Assembly (NCBI GenBank): GCA_023406895.1
Contig: JAEXTV010000014.1
Coordinates: 62,001-126,000 of the forward strand
Source of the DNA: Bacillota bacterium
GTDB lineage: Bacteria; Bacillota; Clostridia; Christensenellales; SZUA-584
Direction of reading: 5' to 3'
DNA length: 64,000 bases
In this document: positions 33,758-41,928 of the stretch, in pieces
Position numbering within the stretch: the first letter of the stretch is position 1
Layout: each line of letters opens with the position of its first letter
Notes under the pieces: generated by a model
Databases searched by the model: none
What the model was told of the DNA's origin: nothing
What the model saw: the letters and a program-made list of their open reading frames with translations, nothing else
Made by a program: the position numbers and the translations under genes

Positions 33758-34528
33758 ATGTCCAAAATTATCGCCATTGCCAACCAGAAGGGCGGCGTTG
33801 GCAAGACGACAACAGCTGTCAACTTAAGTGCCTGCATCGCCGATAAGGGAAAAAGAGTGCTGCTGATTGATATTGATCCTCAGGGAAATTCGACAAGCGG
33901 CCTCGGAATTGAAAAGAGCACGCTCAAAGCATCTGCCTATGATGTGCTGATCAATAGCACCGAAGCAAAAACAGCCGTGATGGGCACGATGATCGATACG
34001 CTCGACATCATTCCCGCAAACATCGATCTGGTGGGTGCCGAGGTGGAGCTTGTGTCCCGTATGGCACGCGAGCAGATATTAAAAACGGCTCTTAAACCCA
34101 TCCGCGACAGCTATGATTATATTTTTATGGATTGTCCGCCGTCTCTCGGGCTGATCACCATCAATGCGCTGACGGCCGCAGATAAAATTCTTGTGCCAAT
34201 ACAGTGCGAATATTACGCGCTTGAAGGGCTATCTCAGCTGATTAATACGATCAAGCTCGTCAAAACCAATTTAAATCCGAATCTTGAGGTTGAGGGTGTT
34301 GTGCTCACAATGTTTGACGGACGTACCAACCTCTCGATACAAGTGGTGGAGGAAGTCAAAAAATATTTCAAAAACAAGGTCTATCAAACGATCATTCCGC
34401 GAAATGTGAGACTTGGTGAAGCTCCGAGCTTCGGGCTCCCGGTTATTCGCTATGATGCGGCGTGCCTTGGGTCGCAGTGCTACAATGACCTTGCCAAAGA
34501 GATTATTGATAACGGAGGCGTTTCATAA
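33758..34528 (+). CDS. parA: Chromosome partitioning ATPase ParA/Soj
   Basis: A 256-residue deviant Walker A ATPase that with ParB moves or organises the origin and, in B. subtilis, modulates DnaA. Start MSKIIAIANQKGGVGKTTTA with the signature Lys and P-loop at 11-18; LLIDIDPQGNSTSGLG and FMDCPPSLGLITINAL complete the site. GGAGGG precedes the ATG at 33758. Its TAA shares one base with the parB ATG. The short N-terminus, without a helix-turn-helix, marks it as chromosomal rather than plasmid type. Confidence 0.97.
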   Translation: MSKIIAIANQKGGVGKTTTAVNLSACIADKGKRVLLIDIDPQGNSTSGLGIEKSTLKASAYDVLINSTEAKTAVMGTMIDTLDIIPANIDLVGAEVELVSRMAREQILKTALKPIRDSYDYIFMDCPPSLGLITINALTAADKILVPIQCEYYALEGLSQLINTIKLVKTNLNPNLEVEGVVLTMFDGRTNLSIQVVEEVKKYFKNKVYQTIIPRNVRLGEAPSFGLPVIRYDAACLGSQCYNDLAKEIIDNGGVS

Positions 34529-35388
34529 TGAAACAGCAGCAAAGGCTTGGAAAAGGCCTCGGTGCGTTGATTGAAGATGCGTCTTCCGTAACGGGTGAAG
34601 AAAAATCTGAAGGAATGAAGACGGTCAGCGTTAACGATATTGACCCCAACGCGGGCCAGCCACGAAAACATTTTGATAGCGAAAAGCTTGAAGAGCTCGC
34701 TCAATCGGTAAAAACGTACGGCATTGTCCAGCCGATTATCGTACAGGCAAACGGCAGCCGGTATACCATCATTGCGGGAGAGCGGCGCTATCGGGCGGCA
34801 AGGCTTGCGGGAATTAAAGAAGTGCCCGTTATCGTCAAAGAGTTTTCCGAAACGGAACTGATGGAAGTCTCGCTGGTTGAGAACCTTCAGCGTGAGGACC
34901 TGAATCCGATTGAAGAAGCGCAGGCGATGCGTATGCTGATGGACGAACACAACCTGACGCAGGATGAACTCTCAACTCGGCTCGGTAAATCACGCAGCGC
35001 TGTGGCCAACACATTGAGGCTGTTGTCACTGCCGGAAACGGTTCGCAGCCTTGTGATTGCAGGGGAACTCTCTTCGGGCCATGCCCGCTGTCTGGTGGCG
35101 CTCGAACGTGACGAAGATAAATTAAGGCTTGCTCAAAAAATCGTATCGCAAGGGCTTTCGGTGAGAGCCACGGAAGAACTGATCAAAGCCTTAAACAAAA
35201 CGATACCGCCTGCTGTCAAAGAGAAGGGTGCGGCCCCTGAAATAGAAGAAGCCGAGAAATCACTGACCGCTGCGCTCGGCACGCGGGTTCAGATTGCAGG
35301 GGACTTGAAGCGTGGTAAGATCATATTGCAGTACTACAATCCCGAGCAGCTCAATGCACTTTTTGATTTTCTGATGACAAGCAAATAA
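34528..35388 (+). CDS. parB: Chromosome partitioning protein ParB/Spo0J
   Basis: CTP-dependent clamp that loads at parS and spreads, recruiting SMC and stimulating ParA. The 286-residue protein has the ParB/sulfiredoxin domain (about 30-125) with IIAGERRYRAARLAGIKEVP and ENLQREDLNPIEEAQAMRML, the helix-turn-helix LTQDELSTRLGKSRSAVANT (about 140-160), and a C-terminal dimerisation segment. One-base overlap with parA. Three perfect parS sites lie 40-135 bp after its stop. Confidence 0.97.
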   Translation: MKQQQRLGKGLGALIEDASSVTGEEKSEGMKTVSVNDIDPNAGQPRKHFDSEKLEELAQSVKTYGIVQPIIVQANGSRYTIIAGERRYRAARLAGIKEVPVIVKEFSETELMEVSLVENLQREDLNPIEEAQAMRMLMDEHNLTQDELSTRLGKSRSAVANTLRLLSLPETVRSLVIAGELSSGHARCLVALERDEDKLRLAQKIVSQGLSVRATEELIKALNKTIPPAVKEKGAAPEIEEAEKSLTAALGTRVQIAGDLKRGKIILQYYNPEQLNALFDFLMTSK

Positions 35389-35399
35389 AGAAACAGATT

Positions 35400-35430
35400 A
35401 AACACCACGTGAAATCATGTGGTGTTTTTG
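35400..35430 (+). terminator. Intrinsic terminator of parAB
   Basis: AACACCACGTG / CATGTGGTGTT eleven-bp stem with one G-U and an AAAT loop, followed by T5 that runs directly into the first parS site. Confidence 0.8.
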
Positions 35431-35444
35431 TTTCACGTGAAACA
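35429..35444 (+). promoter_or_regulatory. parS: parS site 1
   Basis: TGTTTCACGTGAAACA, exact match to the B. subtilis parS consensus, bound by ParB. Confidence 0.95.
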
Positions 35445-35469
35445 TTTAAAACTCTATTATGGGACAAGA

Positions 35470-35485
35470 TGTTTCACGTGAAACA
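35470..35485 (+). promoter_or_regulatory. parS: parS site 2
   Basis: Second perfect TGTTTCACGTGAAACA, centre 41 bp from site 1. Confidence 0.95.
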
Positions 35486-35506
35486 CTGATAAGCTCATGG
35501 ACAAAT

Positions 35507-35522
35507 TGTTTCACGTGAAACA
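35507..35522 (+). promoter_or_regulatory. parS: parS site 3
   Basis: Third perfect TGTTTCACGTGAAACA, centre 37 bp from site 2. The DNA from here to 35820 is gene-free; only an imperfect hairpin around 35796-35825 is notable. Confidence 0.95.
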
Positions 35523-35823
35523 TCAGATCATACAATCATCACGCGTTGAATGATCGAATCAAAATGCAGATATAAAACGCATGGGCACCGGGTGATATCT
35601 GAAGTGAGCGAGATCCTGACATCGCCGTGAACAGGCAAATTATAATTGCATCAAACAAGGTAAGTTTATATAGATTTCTCTTATGCGTGAAGTGGGCAGA
35701 AAAAGAGTGAACAGGGGGGGTTCGGTATTAAGTCCTTTTGCTTTGTGCCAGCTTACGATTATAAATTTACGAACTTTTTAAACCAAAGATGAAGTTGACC
35801 GGCAGACAAAAATGCCGTCCAAC

Positions 35824-35856
35824 AAAAAAACCCCCGGGCAATATACCGGAGGTTTG
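35824..35856 (-). terminator. Intrinsic terminator of the CvpA-propeller-lipid kinase run
   Basis: Minus-strand AACCTCCGG / CCGGGGGTT (one G-U) followed by seven T, 15 nt past the cvpA-like stop. Confidence 0.85.
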
Positions 35857-35870
35857 TGCAACTAAATATT

Positions 35871-36578
35871 TTAAATCACGCCGCGTATAAAATGCAGAAA
35901 GAAATTATTATCCGAGAAGAACAAGGCGAAGCCCGATGCATTGAAATAGTCGGCAATCTGTTTGACGGGCATCACGAGAAACACAACAGGGATGACCGTC
36001 ATGATTAAAAAGCAGAACATGAAACTGCGCAGTACACCGAAGAGTGCGCCGGTGGTGCGGTCGTACTGACGCAGCTCCGGAAACTCCAATGTGTAATCGA
36101 TGGCACCGAGCACAAACGCAAATATCACACGCGCGATCAGAAAGACGGCCAGAAAAGCCAGTATGTTGACCACCGCGGATACGATCGTCATATTATAGTA
36201 TTCTCCGATGGTGCTAAGACCGCTCGATGCAAACGCCTTTGCCTCAACGTTCTGTCGAATCAGTGAGGTAAACGGCTCAGAAATATCAGACTTTGAAATG
36301 ATATCATTGAGCTGTGTCGGCGACAATTGGCTGACAAGCAACTGCGAGCTTTCGAATGATGAGATTTTCTCCGCACCTTCGGTGTAGTAGATCAGGTAAT
36401 CAAAGAGCGATGTGTTGGCTTTGACAGCGGTTGAAACCACGGGGTAGAACAGATACGAGGTGATGACGGAAAGAAAAAACGCGCCAAGGTTCAGTGCGGA
36501 TCGTAAAAAACCGCGATGTATACCTTCAAGCGCCATTATCAGTATGAGCAATATCAAAACCACAGTCACCAGATTCAT
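35871..36578 (-). CDS. CvpA family membrane protein
   Basis: A 235-residue protein with the CvpA pattern: start MNLVTVVLILLILIMALEGI, HRGFLRSALNLGAFFLSVIT, and late helices LAFLAVFLIARVIFAFVLGA and GALFGVLRSFMFCFLIMTVI. A soluble insert (about 50-125) between the second and third helices is larger than in E. coli CvpA and probably extracellular. The family is linked to colicin V export and envelope processes, without a defined activity. It is the last of three minus-strand genes (lipid kinase, propeller, this one) with a gap of about 20 nt to the propeller gene. Confidence 0.82.
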   Translation of the reverse strand: MNLVTVVLILLILIMALEGIHRGFLRSALNLGAFFLSVITSYLFYPVVSTAVKANTSLFDYLIYYTEGAEKISSFESSQLLVSQLSPTQLNDIISKSDISEPFTSLIRQNVEAKAFASSGLSTIGEYYNMTIVSAVVNILAFLAVFLIARVIFAFVLGAIDYTLEFPELRQYDRTTGALFGVLRSFMFCFLIMTVIPVVFLVMPVKQIADYFNASGFALFFSDNNFFLHFIRGVI

Positions 36579-36599
36579 AGCATTCCTCCAAACGAGCCT

Positions 36600-37709
36600 T
36601 TATGGCAGCGGCATCATGGACACGCGATCGTCGTGCTCGATAAAGACTTGATCGTCGACCGCTCTTTCGACGCCGACAATCTCAAACGGAAACTCATATG
36701 TTCTCAAATATTTTCCTTCCCCAGTATATACGAAAAGCTGGTTGTTTGCAAAACAATATATCTTCTCACCCTGATGCAGAATTCTAAAAACACCAGGCGG
36801 CAGATTGATTTTTATCTCGCTGCCGGAGGGCCGAATGATGCGTGCCACATCAAAAGTATTTTCACTGCTCGAAGGGACGTAAACAAATTTGGGGTCGCTT
36901 GATTCATAGACATCTTCCAGCATCCAGCCGTATGTGGTGAGCTTCTGGTCATCAGAACTTAAAGACTGGTAGACGGTGAGATGATTTGTGCCGATGGCAT
37001 AGATCTTATTATTGATCCAGCATACGGCGCTGACGAGCTGATCTTTAAGCTCTTTGATCATTGTGATCGCCTGGGTATCAGGTTTGTATGTGGAGATACA
37101 CGAAATAGGAACACTACCCGAAACATCGAGCTCCAGCACGTAAAGTGCGTCGCTCATCTCGTCAAAGCCGTAATCGAGCACATGTCTGTCGGTCACGTCG
37201 AGCAAAAAGAGCTGATTGCCGGCCAAATCAAACACGATGATATAGGATGGTGTTTTGTTCTCCAAATGCTGCTGTGTGTAAACCGCCACCATATCTTTGC
37301 CGACACGGGCCGATGCGATATCGCCGTCGAGCTGTTTGGAAAACTGATGCTGCCCGTTTGCGTCGATCACCTGTATGACGCCCTGACCTGTGGCCGCAAT
37401 CAGATTGTCGTTCACGGTGAAGGTAAGGCCGCCGGAAAAAAGCCGCAGCTGCCAAACTGTGCCGAGCGATTTGTTGACACATGTCAACAGATCATTATTG
37501 GAATAGACGATATTCTGCCCGATGACATAATGGCCGGGGCCGGGGGCAAAGGGCATATCTTTCATTGTATCTTTCAAATCTTTACCCGCCGTCAATATCA
37601 CGATCACGCCCGTCAACAGCACAACAAAAGCAACAACCACAGCACTGAAAAAGACGATGGTTTTACGCGGCAGCCGGCGTTTCTTTTTTGGTTTTTGATT
37701 TACGTACAC
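36600..37709 (-). CDS. Membrane-anchored beta-propeller protein (DUF5711-like)
   Basis: GTG at 37709 is used since GAGGTG lies just upstream; an ATG four codons earlier and a longer frame to 37796 have no signal. The 369-residue protein has a basic start (NQKPKKKRRLPRKT), one membrane helix (about 20-40), then an extracellular repeat region of beta-propeller type (GHYVIGQNIVYSNNDLLTCV, LIAATGQGVIQVIDANGQHQ, YIIVFDLAGNQLFLLDVTDR). From memory it resembles DUF5711. No enzymatic residues identified. It probably shares a transcript with the CvpA-like gene. Confidence 0.75.
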   Translation of the reverse strand: MYVNQKPKKKRRLPRKTIVFFSAVVVAFVVLLTGVIVILTAGKDLKDTMKDMPFAPGPGHYVIGQNIVYSNNDLLTCVNKSLGTVWQLRLFSGGLTFTVNDNLIAATGQGVIQVIDANGQHQFSKQLDGDIASARVGKDMVAVYTQQHLENKTPSYIIVFDLAGNQLFLLDVTDRHVLDYGFDEMSDALYVLELDVSGSVPISCISTYKPDTQAITMIKELKDQLVSAVCWINNKIYAIGTNHLTVYQSLSSDDQKLTTYGWMLEDVYESSDPKFVYVPSSSENTFDVARIIRPSGSEIKINLPPGVFRILHQGEKIYCFANNQLFVYTGEGKYLRTYEFPFEIVGVERAVDDQVFIEHDDRVSMMPLP

Positions 37710-37804
37710 AAGGCACCTCATTGATTTTGGATGATAAGCCATTATAGCATAACTGTATAAAAAGAAAAACGGCCCGAGCGGAGCCGTTGATACCATATTG
37801 AATG

Positions 37805-38686
37805 CTATTCAAAATCAGGGCAGAACACGCGCAGCGCGGAAGGCTTGATTTTGAGGAGGGCGGGCGTCTGCCCGGTCATGTCGCCGTCAATCTCAAAATC
37901 CAGCGTTTCCTCACAGTGGATTGCAATCTGCCTGCATGTCAGCTGCTCGGATACGGTGATCTTTTCAATCAACCCCTTTTTGAGTTTTGGCAGCTCGAAA
38001 AGGATGCGCCACCGCGGAACCTGATTGATGATGAGCACATTGAAGAGTCCATCGGTGACGCTGGCCTCCGGCGCCACCTGAAGGCCGCCGCCAAAGCATT
38101 TCCCGTTGGCCACCGCCACGAGCAGCACCTTGCGGTGCAGCGTTTCGCCGTCGGAGATGAGCGTTAAGTCGATGCTTCTGTGTTTAACAAGTGATATCAC
38201 GATGCCGATAAAATACGCAAGACCGCCCGTGAAAGTGCGGCGAACTTTTTCCATGTTGCGTATGACCTCCACATCAAAACCCGTGCCCGCTACGTTGAGA
38301 AAAGGCAAATCGTCGCCCATAAATCCGATATCCACCTTTTTGCTGCGCCCTGTGAGCACCACATCGAGCGCCTCGATGGGATCCTTCGAGATATAAACAG
38401 CCCGGCGAAAATCGTTTCCAGTGCCGGCCGGAATGATACCGAGCGTTTCCTCCGTGTCATAAAGCTGGCTTGCCACCTCAAGCAACGTCCCGTCTCCGCC
38501 GACCGATAAAATTCCCTTATATCCTTTGCCGATTGCCTCGCGTGCCAATTCTGCCGCATGCTTTGGATATTTGGTCTCCGCAATCACATAGTTTTCGTTG
38601 TGAGATTTCAAATGGGCTTCTACGGCCTGCATCGCCTTTTGCGAACGTCCGGCACCGGCAGTGGGGTTAAAAATAATATAGTACAT
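37805..38686 (-). CDS. Diacylglycerol/lipid kinase (YegS/DgkB family)
   Basis: A 293-residue soluble lipid kinase. YYIIFNPTAGAGRS (start), GILSVGGDGTLLEVASQL (the GGDGT nucleotide-binding loop, about residues 61-65) and GIIPAGTGNDFRRAV are the family blocks; a later LNVAGTGFDVEV and GDMTGQTPALLKIKPSALRV form the C-terminal beta domain. It may be DgkB, which recycles diacylglycerol from lipoteichoic acid synthesis, or a related lipid kinase. ATG 38686 has AGGGA seven bases upstream; the frame extends six residues further without a signal. Confidence 0.9.
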   Translation of the reverse strand: MYYIIFNPTAGAGRSQKAMQAVEAHLKSHNENYVIAETKYPKHAAELAREAIGKGYKGILSVGGDGTLLEVASQLYDTEETLGIIPAGTGNDFRRAVYISKDPIEALDVVLTGRSKKVDIGFMGDDLPFLNVAGTGFDVEVIRNMEKVRRTFTGGLAYFIGIVISLVKHRSIDLTLISDGETLHRKVLLVAVANGKCFGGGLQVAPEASVTDGLFNVLIINQVPRWRILFELPKLKKGLIEKITVSEQLTCRQIAIHCEETLDFEIDGDMTGQTPALLKIKPSALRVFCPDFE

Positions 38687-38884
38687 TTGCGTTCCCTGCC
38701 CCAAAAAATTAGATTTTACGCGATAGCGTGTAAATGAGATGACAGCATCATTCTACTAAAATTCGCATGATTTGTACAGATAGGATATGGTGACTTTGAT
38801 ACTGATCGATAATAAAATAGCGGTTATAATAATACAAACATGTTGCAAACGCAATATGGGTAAAATCAATTGAGGAGGAGACTT

Positions 38885-39559
38885 ATGTCTTTGGCTGGAA
38901 TCGGCGGCGCGTTTTTGGTAGGCCTCACGGCTTTCTTTTCGCCATGCATACTTCCTGTGATCCCTGTTTTTATATCCACACTGATGGGCAGCATGGACGA
39001 ACAGCAAAAGCAGGTCAAAATCGGGCGGCTTGAGGTTTCCGTAAAAGCCCTCTGGCGCGTCAGCGCTTTTGCGCTCGGCGTGGCTCTGACGTTTTCAATA
39101 CTCGGGCTTGCGTTCGGCGCGCTGGGACAGCTGATCAATTCGACGTGGTTTCTGATTGTCTGTTCGGTGATTGTGATACTGTTTGGCATTTACCAAACGG
39201 GCCTCATAACCATACCGATTTTGATGCGCGAAAAACGCATTGCGCTCAAACCGCGCAGCGGTGCCATCGGCGCCTTTGTCCTGGGGTTTACCTACGCGTT
39301 CGGGTGGACACCGTGCGTGGGGTTGTCGCTCGGGAGTGTGCTGCTTTATGCCACGCCGCAGGGCATTCTCGTCGCCGCGCTGACATTGCTCGTTTATTCT
39401 TTGGGGTTTGTGATTCCATTTTTCGTCGTAACGGTGTTTTCCAACCTGCTGCTGGGAAAAATAAAAAATCTGTATAAGCATATGAAAACGATCAAGATAA
39501 TCGGCGGCTTGATCATAGTGGCCATGGGGCTTTATCTGCTTATCGATACGCTGATATAA
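38885..39559 (+). CDS. ccdA: CcdA-like thiol:disulfide interchange membrane protein
   Basis: A 224-residue CcdA/DsbD-beta type protein that passes electrons from cytoplasmic thioredoxin to outside thiol proteins. Two conserved membrane cysteines are in FFSPCILPVIPVF (about residue 22) and GWTPCVGLSLGS; about six hydrophobic helices. GGAGGAG precedes the ATG at 38885. A TlpA-like lipoprotein starts 16 nt after its stop, the expected electron acceptor. In Bacillus, CcdA supports cytochrome c maturation and spore cortex formation; no cytochrome c genes are here. Confidence 0.92.
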   Translation: MSLAGIGGAFLVGLTAFFSPCILPVIPVFISTLMGSMDEQQKQVKIGRLEVSVKALWRVSAFALGVALTFSILGLAFGALGQLINSTWFLIVCSVIVILFGIYQTGLITIPILMREKRIALKPRSGAIGAFVLGFTYAFGWTPCVGLSLGSVLLYATPQGILVAALTLLVYSLGFVIPFFVVTVFSNLLLGKIKNLYKHMKTIKIIGGLIIVAMGLYLLIDTLI

Positions 39560-39575
39560 AAAAGGAGTGAATGAT

Positions 39576-40175
39576 TTGAAAAAAATTATAACCGCAATAA
39601 CAGCCGTTTTGATTGTTCTGTCGCTGGCCGCGTGCGGCAACACCAATGAGCCGTCAAAACCGACAGCGCAGAGTACGCCTGCGCCTTTGCCGACAGAGCA
39701 GAGCACAGCCGCGACGGCGGAGGTGGAGGAGAGTCCGTCCGTTGAGGATATCGTTTATGAATTCAAATTCACCGATATTGACGGCAATGTGCATAAACTA
39801 TCGGATTACCGCGGCAAGCCCGTGTATTTGCGTGTATGGGCATCGTGGTGCGGCGTCTGTATGACTTCTCTCGGAAGCCTTGATGAGCTGGCGGGTGAGG
39901 CCGAAGACTTTGCGGTGCTCAGCGTGGTGATGCCGGGTTTCAGCGGAGAGATGAACGCCGAAGACTTTACAAAATGGTATAAGGATTTGGGCTACAATAA
40001 TCTGGCCGTGCTGCTCGATCCCGAAGCGCAGATCGTTTCCGATTTCGGCATCAACGCGTTTCCGAGTCAGATCATGTTTGATGCCGAGGGCCATATCGTC
40101 TATGGCGTTGTCGGGGTGATGGAAAATGATTTGATCAAACAGACAATGCAGAAAATCGCGGCGGGTGAGCGTTGA
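39576..40175 (+). CDS. TlpA-like thioredoxin-fold lipoprotein
   Basis: A 199-residue lipoprotein: signal with lipobox LSLAACGN, a Pro/Thr/Ala-rich linker (about 27-60), then a thioredoxin fold with FTDIDGNVHKLSDYRGKPVY and active site WASWCGVCMTSL (WCxxC redox pair). The cis-proline block is INAFPSQIMF. It should act outside the membrane as a disulfide reductase fed by the adjacent CcdA. TTG at 39576 follows AAAGGAG by eight bases; a GTG at 39567 lies within that signal and is unlikely. A terminator follows. Confidence 0.9.
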   Translation: MKKIITAITAVLIVLSLAACGNTNEPSKPTAQSTPAPLPTEQSTAATAEVEESPSVEDIVYEFKFTDIDGNVHKLSDYRGKPVYLRVWASWCGVCMTSLGSLDELAGEAEDFAVLSVVMPGFSGEMNAEDFTKWYKDLGYNNLAVLLDPEAQIVSDFGINAFPSQIMFDAEGHIVYGVVGVMENDLIKQTMQKIAAGER

Positions 40176-40202
40176 GCGTGGAATTCGATTTAAAACAAAA
40201 AA

Positions 40203-40228
40203 TAGCGGCGCAATTGGCCGCTTTTTTG
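40203..40228 (+). terminator. Intrinsic terminator of the ccdA-tlpA pair
   Basis: AGCGGC / GCCGCT stem with a 7-nt loop and T6. Confidence 0.85.
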
Positions 40229-40341
40229 TTGTTTAAAAAATACTCCCGATCATGCCAAGGGTTCCAAAAGGCTTTCGCTATAAATAACTGTTTTCACGAT
40301 AGAATATGCTTTATCTAAGATATAGATAGCATGACTTATGA

Positions 40342-40460
40342 AAGCCTTCTCCTAGAGAAGAAGGTGGTGCGAAGCACCGGATGAGGTGTCAAAAAAGGCT
40401 GACAAAGCAAACACCTCATCAGTCGCCTGTCGGCGACAGCTTCTCCTCAAGGAGAAGCCT
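40342..40460. repeat. Inverted pair of interspersed palindromic repeats
   Basis: A forward copy (AGCCTTCTCCTAGAGAAGAA, GGTGGTGCGAAGCACC, GGATGAGGTGTC; 40342-40390) faces a reverse copy (ACACCTCATCAGTCGCC, TGTCGGCGACAG, CTTCTCCTCAAGGAGAAGCC; 40410-40460). Together they make a long imperfect inverted repeat. No coding content. Confidence 0.7.
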
Positions 40461-40465
40461 AATCT

Positions 40466-40858
40466 TCAGCCTTGGTTAAACGACGAGATTTCAATCAGAT
40501 TCCCATCCGGGTCAGCCACGAAACTCGTGCGCTGTCCCCACGGTTCATCGGTGGGCGGAAAAACCGGCACTGCGCCTGCCGCAACGAGCCGCGCATACTC
40601 CCTGTCTACATCCTCGAAAGCGGGCAGCCCGAAAGACAGTTCAATCGTGCCGTTGATACCGGACGGATAGGTGTAGGACTTGGATGTCATCGTTTCAAAA
40701 TCAGCACGGCTGTACATGATCATTCGCATGGTGCCGGAATACAGTTCGGCGTTGGGCGCACCCTGCCAATCCGTGCGCATGTCCATCACATCGCGGTAGA
40801 AAGACACCATTTTGTCCATATCCGTCACAAATAAACCCACAGCGTCAAAGGTTAACAT
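40466..40858 (-). CDS. VOC (glyoxalase/bleomycin resistance-like) protein
   Basis: A 130-residue vicinal oxygen chelate fold: two beta-alpha-beta-beta-beta modules, first with FDAVGLFVTDMDKMVSFYRD, second with DREYARLVAAGAVPVFPPTD, and the closing block RTSFVADPDGNLIEISSFNQ. Metal ligands typical of glyoxalase I are not complete by eye, so it is more likely a binding or uncharacterised lyase/dioxygenase member. The ATG at 40858 is favoured over 40864, which lies too close to the AAAGGAG. It sits downstream of the divergent WYL regulator gene on the same strand, 59 nt away, and may be controlled with it. Confidence 0.85.
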   Translation of the reverse strand: MLTFDAVGLFVTDMDKMVSFYRDVMDMRTDWQGAPNAELYSGTMRMIMYSRADFETMTSKSYTYPSGINGTIELSFGLPAFEDVDREYARLVAAGAVPVFPPTDEPWGQRTSFVADPDGNLIEISSFNQG

Positions 40859-40917
40859 GGTCATTACTCCTTTAAATTAATCATCGATAACCATAGAATA
40901 ACAAAAGAAACAGGACA

Positions 40918-41832
40918 TCAGTATGTCTTGTTTCTTTGATAAACCGCACTTATTTTTTCCGCTTCGCTGATAATGTCCGCCCTGAGTGCAGCCGGCTCCA
41001 AAACCGTCACCCTGCTTCCAAAGCTCAGTATCCATTCGCGCATGTTGTCATAGCTTGCGAAATCACGCTCGAACAACAGGTCACCGCTCTCCAGCGTCGT
41101 GCAGCAGCCCACGCCGTATTCGTCGGTCAGCCGGTACCGTTCGCTTGCGGCGAACACGGCTTTTAAATGAGCATTGACTTGCGACAGATAATCGTTGAAT
41201 TTGAGCTTGTCCGGCGGGACTGCGCGGGGAACAAACGCATCCTGCGTTTCTTCAAGGTCCCAAAGCCTGCTGAGCTTGAACAGCCGAAAATCTTGTTTGG
41301 TGCGGCAGTATCCAAACACATACCACGACGCCCACTTAAACACGATATGATACGGCTCAATCACGCGGCTCGATTCGCCCTTGCCGGCATCGTACCGGAA
41401 GGAGATGAGGTGCCGCAAAGAAATAGCAGATTTAAGCTGTTCAATCTTTTGCGACAGCGCAGGCCGGCCGAAAGATGCGAGATCGATGATAAAACAGTCA
41501 TCCGCCACGCTGTCCCTGTGAAACAGCTTTTCAAAAAGCGGTTTGACAACAGGCGCGCCCGATACGCTGCTCATACCCTTGAACCCAGCGAAAAGCATCT
41601 GCCATTCGTCGTGTGTCAGTACCGTTTTATCGAGCCGATAGCCTTTGATAATCGAGATGCCGCCGCCATAGCCCTGCGCCGTCACCATGGGGATTCCGGC
41701 ACGGCAGATATCATCGATATCCCGGGTGATTGTGCGGCGCGACACTTCAAACCGTCGCGCGAGTTCGGGTGCCGTGAATTTCTCTTCCTGAAGCAAAAGC
41801 GTGATGATCGCAATCAGCCTGTCAATTTTCAT
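40918..41832 (-). CDS. HTH and WYL domain transcriptional regulator (YafY-like)
   Basis: A 304-residue regulator: N-terminal DeoR-type helix-turn-helix (about 1-60; KFTAPELARRFEVSRRTITR, DIDDICRAGIPMV), then the WYL ligand-sensing domain (about 140-215; ISFRYDAGKGESSRVIEPYH, KWASWYVFGYCRTKQDFRLF) and a C-terminal WCX-like extension. The ligand is unknown; WYL domains often bind nucleic acid or nucleotides. ATG 41832 has GGGGTGA upstream. It is divergent from the MltG-like gene and is 59 nt upstream of the VOC gene, likely one operon. Confidence 0.9.
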   Translation of the reverse strand: MKIDRLIAIITLLLQEEKFTAPELARRFEVSRRTITRDIDDICRAGIPMVTAQGYGGGISIIKGYRLDKTVLTHDEWQMLFAGFKGMSSVSGAPVVKPLFEKLFHRDSVADDCFIIDLASFGRPALSQKIEQLKSAISLRHLISFRYDAGKGESSRVIEPYHIVFKWASWYVFGYCRTKQDFRLFKLSRLWDLEETQDAFVPRAVPPDKLKFNDYLSQVNAHLKAVFAASERYRLTDEYGVGCCTTLESGDLLFERDFASYDNMREWILSFGSRVTVLEPAALRADIISEAEKISAVYQRNKTY

Positions 41833-41872
41833 AGTGTCACCCCGCTGACAGTATATCACAAAAATCATGTCG

Positions 41873-41902
41873 TTGAGTGAACGGATGGGAACATGCTATA
41901 AT
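41873..41902 (+). promoter_or_regulatory. Promoter of the MltG-like gene
   Basis: TTGAGT, 18 nt, TATAAT, ending 26 nt before the ATG. Confidence 0.6.
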
Positions 41903-41928
41903 GGGCAAAAATCAGGAAGGAAGCCGCC

